Source of the DNA: Triangularia verruculosa
Taxonomy: Eukaryota > Ascomycota > Sordariomycetes > Sordariales > Podosporaceae
Assembly (NCBI GenBank): GCA_033296885.1
Contig: MU864039.1
Span: 1 to 61,499, forward strand
DNA length: 61,499 nucleotides
Direction of reading: 5' to 3'
The notes below the pieces were generated by a model. That model saw only the letters and a list, made by a program, of their open reading frames with translations. It did not search any database and was not told the origin of the DNA. The first letter of the stretch is position 1. Every line of letters starts with the position of its first letter. Both the position numbers and the translations under genes were made by a program. Positions 53,353-61,499 of the stretch are shown here, one piece after another.

Positions 53353-54737
53353 ATGGGTGACGTCTTGGTCGAAAGCGCTGCCAACAGCGTCCAGCCTCAC
53401 AAGAAGAGCATCCCCTCAACCATCCCTAGTATCGAGAATTTCGAGGGCGTAACGACAGAGGGCAACGATGAATACGAGAACCTGAAGAGGCTGCAACGGC
53501 AGCTGGAGTACATCCAGTTGCAGGAGGAGTACATCAAGGACGAGCAGAGGTAGCGACCTCCCACTCTCTGCAACCAGGCAGTCGACGCCGGACAGGAGCT
53601 AACCTATCTACACAGGAGTCTGAAGCGCGAGTTGGTACGGGCGCAAGAGGAGATCAAGCGTATTCAGAGTGTTCCCCTTGTTATTGGGCAGTTCATGGAG
53701 GCCATTGACCAAAAGTAAGCTGCCCTTGTCCCCTCAACCTCAGCCAACCCAACTGACCGTCATGCAGCACCGGCATCGTTCAGTCTTCTACTGGAAGTAA
53801 TTACGTCGTTCGGATCTTGTCAACCCTTGACCGTGAGAAGCTCAAGCCCTCTTCCTCGGTGGCCCTCCACCGCCACTCCAACGCCCTCGTCGACATCCTG
53901 CCCCCCGAAGCCGACTCCTCCATCGCCATGCTCGGCGCCGACGAGAAGCCCGATGTGACATATGCCGATGTCGGTGGTCTCGACATGCAAAAGCAGGAAA
54001 TCCGCGAGGCCGTCGAGCTCCCTCTGACACATTTTGATCTTTATAAGCAAATCGGCATCGACCCCCCTCGCGGTGTTCTTCTCTACGGCCCTCCCGGAAC
54101 CGGCAAGACAATGTTGGTCAAGGCCGTCGCCAACTCGACCACAGCCAACTTCATCCGCGTCGTCGGCTCCGAGTTCGTCCAGAAGTATCTCGGTGAAGGT
54201 CCCCGCATGGTCCGTGACGTCTTCCGCATGGCTCGCGAGAACGCGCCGGCCATCATTTTCATAGACGAAATCGACGCCATCGCCACCAAGCGTTTCGATG
54301 CTCAGACTGGCGCCGATCGTGAGGTGCAGCGTATTCTTTTGGAGTTGCTCAACCAGATGGATGGTTTCGACCAGACCGCCAACGTCAAGGTCATCATGGC
54401 CACCAACAGAGCTGACACCCTCGATCCCGCTCTGCTTCGTCCCGGTCGTCTCGATCGTAAGATTGAGTTTCCCAACCTGCGTGACCGTCGCGAGCGCAGA
54501 TTGATTTTCACCACGATTGCCGGCAAGATGAGCTTGGCGCCAGAGGTGGATTTGGATTCACTGATTACCAGAAACGATCCCCTGAGCGGTGCCGTGATTG
54601 CGGCGATCATGCAGGAGGCGGGGTTGAGGGCGGTGCGGAAGAACAGGTACAATATCATCCAGTCTGATTTGGAGGATGCGTACAGCAGCCAGGTCAAGGG
54701 GACGACGGATGAGAACAAGTTTGATTTCTACAAATAA
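53353..54737 (+). CDS. rpt3: 26S proteasome regulatory ATPase Rpt3
   Basis: Three exons, 53353-53549, 53616-53714 and 53768-54737, 421 aa. Introns of 66 and 53 bp join IKDEQR-SLKRELVRAQ and AIDQN-TGIVQSSTGSNYVVR. An N-terminal coiled coil (about 35-90) and an OB-fold precede the AAA module: Walker A GPPGTGKT, Walker B IIFIDEID, sensor-1 region IMATNRAD, and arginine fingers in DPALLRPGRLDRKIEFP. The C-terminus KFDFYK is the HbYX-type tail that docks in the 20S alpha ring and opens the gate. The length and the sequence from DVGGLDMQKQEIREAVELPL onward correspond to Rpt3 (PSMC4). It unfolds ubiquitylated substrates in cytosol and nucleus. Confidence 0.98.
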
Positions 54738-56256
54738 GCGCAGACATTGTGGGATGTCCAATAGCTTGTGGGGGGGAGGGAAGAGGAGGAACAGCGGAAA
54801 TTGACGTTCATGTGGCTAGCAAGAGGACTGTATGTTTTCTGCAAAAATTGAACATGCTGGGTTTGAGATGCGTAATGTACAATACAAGTATGACATGAAA
54901 TAGACGGCGGTTGTCTTTTGGTGAAATATTGAACTGTGCAACGACGAGGTGTCTGAGCTAAGTTGATACTCAGAGCACCACGACAACATATTGAGCACAA
55001 ACATTCAATGTTCACATACCGAGGAGGTAGAGCAAAGATTTGACAAGATGTTTGATATTGTTGAATATCAAATTATTAGTACTAGTAATACACTAACAAC
55101 AACCACCTCCCATCAATGAACTCGCTTTCCAACGTCCTGGCAAGCAAGCCAAGGGGGGGGGAGGGGACCAATGTTGAAAAACTTTCCCACATCAGGAACA
55201 GCCAACAACAACAACAACAACAACAACAAAACCTACAGCGAGTTCGGCATGCTTGATAAGAAAGCAGTAGCGAACGGTAAAGAGTAACCTACAATGTAAC
55301 AAGAAAGAAAAAACAGGGTATATCCTCCAAAGCCACTGAGTACTCTCCCTCTGCAAAAGATCTCTCTCATAGATACACCATACCGTGTATCTGATCCCAC
55401 GCCCCCCTGGTTAATCCTCAAGACTCGGAAATGAAGAAACCGTCTTGCAACAATGCTTCTTCGAGATGTTGATGACAAGACTGAAATGAGGAAACCGTCT
55501 TGCTCTGACATCTCTTTCCCCCCCTGAGAGCAAGACTCAATGAGAAAACCGTCTTTGCCCCAACCAACAACTCTTTCCCCCCTGAGAGTAAGACTCAAAT
55601 GAGAAAACCGTCTTTGCCCCAACAAACTCTTTCCCCCTGACAGCAAGACTGGAAATGAAAAAAAACCGTCTAATGTATGCCCCCCCCAGATCCCCTCTAA
55701 GCATGAAAAAACAAATGCAACCAAATGCAGCTTGATAAGCGGGCAAGATCCCGCTTTTTCTTGTGTGTACCCCCTCTCTTTTCCCACAAGTTTGTATCCC
55801 CTTCTCTTTTTTTCCCACTTTGTAAAAATCCCATTTCCTCTTCCTCCTTCTTACAGAGGAAAAAAAAAAAAAGAAGAAAAAAAGCGTGTGATACCCCACC
55901 CACCCCTTTTCCTCATCATCTTCATTACCCATTAAACCCCCCCCCCCCCCCCCCTGTCCCCTTTACCTCTTGCCCTTTTTCTATAAAAATCCCATCCTCT
56001 TTCATGTCTTTATCCATGAAACAATGTCGAGATTCTGGCCTTCGTCTACATGCCAGCAATTCCGATAAATGATGTGTTGGTGTTGGTACAAGTCGCCCCT
56101 CCCAAAATAATCCTACAAGCCCCTCCTCTTCCTCACCATCACCACCGTCCTAACCATCACCTGAAGCCGTTCTAGCCGTTCCTTCTGCCGTTTCCGCAAC
56201 TAGCGCTCCACCGACATCAGAATCTTCCCTTCCAAATGCTCGGCAACAGGAACCTC
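54738..56256. other. Convergent 3' flanks of rpt3 and lst7
   Basis: About 1.5 kb without a supported gene. Contains a (CAA)n run at 55203-55230, a five-unit tandem repeat at 55420-55672 and a poly-C run near 55937-55954. Open frames are short or repeat-derived. Confidence 0.5.
55420..55672 (+). repeat. Five-unit tandem repeat of ~56 bp
   Basis: Units begin with AAGACT at 55420, 55477, 55532, 55590 and 55645. Each contains AAATGA(G)AAAACCGTCTTG/T, and units 2-4 are followed by a CTCTTTCCCCC(C)TGAGAGC segment. Periods are 55-58 bp. The copies diverge more at the ends than in the middle. This is a minisatellite in a 3' intergenic region and not a CRISPR array. Confidence 0.85.
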
Positions 56257-58240
56257 CTACGTCCCCATCGCGACCCCCAGCTCCAGCAGGAGCTTCACAA
56301 ACTTAGTGTGCAGCTCCAGAAAGAAATCCGGCATGCCGACTAGCTCGGCTAATCCCCTCTGCTTGAGCGCCACGCCCCCGCCGGCCCCTGCAAAGCCGGA
56401 TCCCATTCTTCTGGATAACCCGCCCATACCGCCGGTTAAAAAGGAGCTGTTGCTGTTGACTGCCGGGGTGGTGGTGGTGGTGGTCTGTGGTGGGGGTTCA
56501 GAGAGGAAGCTGCCGTAGCCAGGTCCGGGGAGGATCGGGCTGCTGGCGTTTGAGTCAGCTAGAGAACGCTCGGCTTCTGCTTCGGCGAGGGCCTGGATCC
56601 AAGTCGCCATGTCCCGAAAGGCGGCGGCGACGTAGCCAAACGTCTTCATCGCCAGCCTCTCCCTATGAGTGGACAGGGCGAGAAAAGCGTAGACGCGCTT
56701 GTGCCCCCGGGCGTGCATGTCCGGGATGCGGAAGATGTACGCGGTCGTGTAACCCGCTGCTGGGTCGCCGAAAAAGATGGGACCTCCTGAGACGGCGTTG
56801 CCTACCGAGTGGGTGGTGACAAAGGCCGGAGTGCTTGGTGAGGCGCAGGGGGTTGACATGGCGGAAGGGTTGGTAGGTGAGGTTTGAGGTGCTCGGGGGA
56901 GGGTTTCCAGCGATAGGGTCCGGAGGCATGAAGCGCGGACGATGGAGAAGGAGGAGGGTGCCAGGGGCTCGTGGGTGGAGATGTACTCTAGGTAGTGAGT
57001 GTGCGAGTTCATGTTGCTTACCGAGCTGGACTCGCTTGAGCGGGAGGTGACACTGGCTGCGGTGGGGGTGCGGCGGTGGGCTGGTTGCCTTTGGTCGGCA
57101 GACTCGTCTTCTGATGCGGTGGAAGAGGAAGATTGGGATGTCGGTGGGGAGGTTTGGTTGTACACTCTTGCGCATGGCGCTTTTGAGCGCAAGGTAGGAC
57201 CGCGCTCGGGTCTGGGGTCGACTCCAACTCCCCCGCTGCCGGGTTGGAGTTTTGGCAGCGTCAGGGCACAGTTGTCACACGGCCCGGCCCGGCGGGTCAC
57301 ATAATCATCATATGTCTTGCGGAAGGACGAGTCTTGCCGTGGTTTTGACTGTTGCGATTGCTGCTTTGCGCCGGGTGCTCCTCCTGGCGGTAGCTGTGGG
57401 CTCTGTGGCGGCGTCTCTATCGCCGAGCCACTGAGAGCAGATGAAGGTGCTGCCGCCTGCGCGGCACGTCGGAGGGCAGCTCTGTGGATTTGAGCTTCCT
57501 GCTCGGTAGCTGGAACTGACGAGCTCCGCTGTGCGCCTGCAAAGTCCATTCGTCGAAGGGCCTCCGTGATAGCTGTGGTGGCTTGCGTCGACTCTCCCGG
57601 CGTCGGAACGCTGGAGCGTGGGCGGTCGGGGCCAGACCCGGGACGGTTATGCAGCTCATCGTCATAGCATACATTGCAGGGCACTGGCAGCCCCTCGGTG
57701 ACCATCAGGGGCGTGGGCCCGTGAAGATCACAGTAGTGGGCCAGACACAGCTGTAGGTGAGGAATTAGCATCTTCGTGTCGTGAGGTCAGAGGTGTAAGT
57801 GGTTTCATGGCATGTGAAAGGTGAGTGAGAAAGGAGGAGGAACATGGTGGCGTCCGGGAGAAAGAAGGGAGGCGCATTGTGGCTCTGGACGACTCCTCGC
57901 TGCTGATTGCGCCGAAGGCGTTGGGATGGAATGCTCCAACCCGGTCATGGTCCAATCCTTTTGGATGAAACACCAGCACGTGGTGGACTTGCCCCAATGC
58001 CGAAGATTTGCTGGGCGGTGGCTCCAAGCTGCCGGACTGCTGGGATTTGTAGTCAAGGCTGAGAGGGCGTGGGGGTACACAGCACGAGAGAGAAGTCGTC
58101 AAGAGTGAGGCGGGTGAGTCGTGTTGGGTTGCATTTGGAATATGCGACAAGGGCAAACGGCAAAGCACAGCATCAGGCATCGAATGACCATGCAGCCAGC
58201 CATGCAGACGGGGGAGTGAGCGACTTACGATCGACGTCAT
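56257..58240 (-). CDS. lst7: Folliculin-family protein Lst7
   Basis: Best model has a 12-base first exon (58240-58229, ATG ACG TCG ATC) and exon 2 57750-56257, 501 aa. The 478-bp intron has donor GTAAGT and acceptor CTACAG with a TGCTAAT branch 16 bases upstream. The join gives MTSI-LCLAHYCDLHGPTPLMVTEGLPVPC, matching the start of the folliculin/Lst7 N-terminal DENN (longin) domain. The alternative Met at 57771 falls in the branch-site sequence. CxxC pairs are present (CNVC, CDNC), as in fungal Lst7, and the core SHTHYLEYISTHEPLAPSSFSIVRASCLRTLS and GGPIFFGDPAAGYTTAYIFRIPDMHARGHKRVYAFLAL is preserved. The C-terminal DENN part seen in animal folliculin is absent, as is usual in fungi. Lst7 with Lst4 is a GAP for the Rag-type GTPase Gtr2 and controls TORC1 at the vacuole. 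It has Gln, Pro and Ser-rich insertions. Confidence 0.9.
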
Positions 58241-61200
58241 GACTGATTATCGCCAGTCGAGGATTGTTGCCAAGGGAAATGCTTCGTTTCGAGCATGTGC
58301 TGTCGCCAACAAGAGACGGAGTAACAGTTGGGCCGGTAGGTTTGCGACGGGCGCGCAGGTGGGAGGTGGGTTGGTTGTGGTTGTGGCGACAAGTTCGGAT
58401 GCGCCCGACAGGTGATTCAGGTCCAAACGGTCGAATCGCAAAGTATCAGGACTTGGTTGTTTGTTGTTTTTCGTTTTCAAAACTCGTGGTGGGAGGTGGG
58501 GGTGCTAGAGGTCGCGTGCGACAGGCCGCACGATGGTTGAGCTCCAGCGAAGGGAGGAGAAATATCTCGGGGGTCGGAGGAAGAGGTGTTCAACCTCGGA
58601 GTGAGATATCGCGAGCCATAACAGCAGTGGGATGGGGGAGTGCGGCGCCAACAGCTTGTGATGATGATGATGATGATGATGCTGATTGAGACCCCTGGTC
58701 GTACTGATAACGATAAGGCTGGCAAGGCTAGCAGATAACCTTTCTTAGGTAAAGTAGCTGGGAAGATGGCGTTAAGGTGGTGTAAGTGGTCGAGATCTGG
58801 CAAAAAGAACAAAAATGAGACGATGCAGGGCTGATGGACCCCTCTTATCCTATCCTTCTGGAAGCGCGGCGGTTGTGCGATGGTGGAGATGCACCTGGAA
58901 TGCTACGCCGAATTGGGGACGCCCCCGGGTCTTCCGACCGGCACCAGGAACCGTGGTCGTTCGAGGCCCTGTCCACACCTTGGCATCTTTTCTGACAAGA
59001 CAACACGAAGAGGGAAATTACCATTTTATCTTGTCATTCCCTGTGTACCCCTCGGTGATACCACCTCTAGCCGCATTAGCTTTACCTATGTCGACATTGA
59101 CTACATGGCACATGCATATATATGTATGCCAGTACATACCATACAAGCGCGTTTTGCTTCCCAAAATATCTGGCCTCTCACAGAAGAGGCGAGCACCAGC
59201 TAGTGAGACGTTCATCTCCGTGTCTTAGTCACTAATACACCGGGTCTGCGACCTCATTGCCGGGCTTCCACGTGGGAAAAACCCATCTCGACCACCATCC
59301 CGGCCCCACGCTGATCAGGCTGATCTTTCTACAGCAGCCAAGAGACATCTCCCATCCGGTTGAACAGCATCGACAAAGACTCTCAACAACGGTGGTGACT
59401 AGCAGCAGGTCGGTTACGGATCTCTCTCTCTCTCTTGCCGGTTGATTTCATTTCATCACACGCATATGTCGCACAGTAGCACCCGCTGGCTGTTCAAACA
59501 AGGCAAGGTTGCAAGCGACCGTTGACACTTGTGCCCGCCCGCGCGCCTTGCTTCCGTCCTCTTAAAACCCTTGGCCTCACCCTAACACATGCCGCTAAAC
59601 TCCACATGAGAAACAAACCCATGTCTAGCATGCGGCTCTCCTTTTTCTTTCGTTTCTAATTCGGACATTACCAACCGGTGCCCAAGAATGCAAGCGATGC
59701 CCCAAGAAACCTCTCTTTGCTGCGGAAACACGGGAGCAACTTAAAACTTTGGAATAAACACCGAAGGAAGGGTTGGCGTAACCAAGCTCGAAACATCAAG
59801 CCCCCGCTTCATCATCATAATCATCACCACCACCACCACCCATCACATCCGGCGCCCATGCAGAAACTAACATGGGGGGGGGGGAAGGAAATTTCATCAC
59901 ATTGATTTCATCATCCCGCAAAGCGGCTCGCACTCGCTTAAGCTACCTACCACACACTGTTTCTGTGTGTCTTTTGAAACTCTTTTGAGAGAAATTCATC
60001 GGTTATTACACCATTTCTGGAATCCCCAGGTCTCTTTGCGAACAAAAGAACTCAAGGAAATCTTGTCCTCCCACACCACCACCACCACCAAAACATCCAA
60101 CGTCTCATCATTCATCATGATCATCACTACCCAACCAAAAAGAACAGGTAAAATAAGCTTTTTTTCTTTTTAGCCTCTGCGGTGTGTCCGGTCCGAAATC
60201 CACCTTTTTTTTTCTGTCGCTCGGAATTCCTTTCCATGACACCTTACCAACAACAGAACACAAGAAGCGCGCGAAGTAACCTGCCCACCTGCGACATCTA
60301 ATGCTTTCTTAAATCAACGTAAAATAAGGACCACGTCCCGTATAGGTATTAGGTTGCCGGCACTTGGGAAAACGAAAGAAAAGAACTGGTGGATGTTACT
60401 GTATTGTTTTTTTTTTTCTTCTTTCCTTTTTTGCGAGCGGTCGGTCAGGACAAACATCATCATCTTTCACATCACAACTCAATGATCATCATGATGGAGA
60501 ACTGACGAGAACACCGACTACCTACCTACTTACCCTGTCTATATTACAACACAACTCGCAAAAACATGCCCAAAATCATGAACTTACGGCTACTTTATGG
60601 AACCCTGCCGAGGGACAACCGAGGCGTGCCCCCTTCCGCAAAGAATCCTTCCTGCCGGGATCCTCGGTATACCTTTCCTCACGATAACCTCGGAGTCACT
60701 TTTCTCCCTCTCCCGTTCTTTCCCCGTCCGTTCCCCGCAAAAGGTTTTTTTCTCTCGGGATGAATGGAATGACAAGGGGAACTAGGTACCTTGACTAACT
60801 AAACCTGTTGGAAGAATATATATATATGTAGTCGTGATAGGAACGTGACGACAACATCATCAAAAAAAAATGAAACCATGGATGGAATGGATCAAATGCC
60901 CAAGTTTTTTACCCGGCTTTGCCTGAAAGTTGCGTGTAGTATCCGTGAGGTGTAACCCATTTTTAGTGAAAACCCCATAGAAAAATAAAAGGAAATAAAA
61001 GAAAAAAGGAAAGGAAAGGCTTGTTCTGTCAAAGGGGCTGCTTGGTTTTGTGGATAGGGGTTATTATCGTCACGATCCCTCAACAGAGAAATAAGTGACT
61101 GTCAGCGTTCACGTTGAGCCGCTGAGTACAGTCAAAGTAACAGAACCCAGGCATGCAATAGGTTTACCACCACAACCTGCCAAAGGAAGCTTTGATATGG

Positions 61201-61412
61201 TATCCTCTCTGTTAATTCACTCCACGTATCCCTCTAGCCGTACAAAATAACTCAATGGGCGTAGCATCCATCCCATCTGTGAACACCACATTTGGACACG
61301 CTCACCATCACTGCAAAACCATGCAATACAAACTAAAATGCCAACACTTCTCTCTTAATATCCTATTCTCGTGTCCTCTCTGTCTCACCCCCTATGCAAA
61401 CACAGCATCCCC
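58241..61412. other. Gene-free right end
   Basis: About 3.2 kb without a supported gene. It contains (GAT)n at 58661-58682, CAT/CAC-rich microsatellite near 59808-59841, poly-G near 59874-59883 and poly-T near 60410-60420. The portion next to 58240 holds the lst7 promoter. Confidence 0.5.
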
Positions 61413-61440
61413 GGGGGGGGGGGGGGGGGGGGGGGGGGGG

Positions 61441-61495
<55 letters not shown>

Positions 61496-61499
61496 CGGG
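61413..61499. repeat. Poly-G run at contig end
   Basis: The last 87 bases are almost pure G with two C interruptions. It mirrors the poly-C run at the other end when read outward and is probably an artefact. Confidence 0.9.

Noticed and set aside
55420..55672. CRISPR-like array
   Set aside because: Spacers are repeats of each other and units diverge. The genome is eukaryotic, so it is a minisatellite.
57751..57771. Start of lst7 at 57771 (MLIPHLQ)
   Set aside because: These bases form the branch site and acceptor of an intron, and the upstream 12-base exon gives a better family match.
61413..61499. Poly-G end as a telomere
   Set aside because: No TTAGGG units, and the same outward poly-G occurs at the other end, which fits an artefact.
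1..61499. tRNA or rRNA genes, transposons
   Set aside because: I looked for B-box-like GGTTCGANTCC patterns with cloverleaf context, and for transposase or reverse transcriptase motifs, and saw none. A dedicated search could still find divergent copies.

Overview
The window is a nuclear contig from a filamentous ascomycete, most likely a member of the Sordariales close to Neurospora, Sordaria or Podospora. The support is a near-collinear FREQUENCY (FRQ) clock protein, a DIM-2 type DNA methyltransferase, a Neurospora-like nuclear ATP synthase subunit 9 precursor, and short introns (about 42-130 bp) with GT(A/G)NGT donors, CTRAC branch sites and YAG acceptors. Nothing bacterial, viral or transposon-derived was recognised. 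Both contig ends run outward into poly-G (poly-C at the left end), which looks like a sequencing or assembly artefact.

Layout. 1-3.5 kb: gene-free, repeat-rich. 3.6-5.6 kb (-): secreted Ser/Thr-rich protein with a CBM19-like cysteine module. 7.3-11.2 kb (-): dim-2. 11.8-14.9 kb (-): large putative mitochondrial protein. 15.2-17.1 kb (+): SAS2-like MYST acetyltransferase. 17.1-22.3 kb: gene-free. 22.3-22.9 kb (+): atp9. 25.0-26.8 kb (-): cofactor-independent phosphoglycerate mutase. 27.4-27.9 kb (+): Mediator subunit 9. 28.4-29.6 kb (-): tubulin-folding cofactor C. 30.7-33.1 kb (-): GPI1. 33.1-33.6 kb (-): small membrane protein. 34.2-34.7 kb (-): MDM35. 35.4-38.1 kb (+): RRP6. 38.1-42.4 kb: long frq upstream region with clock-box-like and light-element-like sequence. 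42.4-45.2 kb (+): frq. 46.0-46.8 kb (+): prefoldin 3. 47.9-49.1 kb (+): SEC14. 49.5-50.3 kb (-): Mis14/Nsl1. 51.6-52.2 kb (-): conserved-looking small protein. 53.4-54.7 kb (+): RPT3. 56.3-58.2 kb (-): LST7/folliculin. 58.2-61.5 kb: gene-free.

The genes are mostly unrelated housekeeping functions in ordinary eukaryotic order. The notable association is frq with atp9 (oli) and dim-2. frq and oli are classically linked on Neurospora linkage group VII, and DIM-2 is the enzyme responsible for DNA methylation there, including at frq, so this looks like a conserved syntenic block. The most interesting content is the frq locus itself: a candidate clock box about 2.8 kb upstream of the start, a candidate light element, a leader intron, upstream ORFs including a start-stop AUGUGA, and a conserved internal Met matching the short-FRQ start. 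Exon models were built by eye from splice signals and frame continuity, without transcript data.
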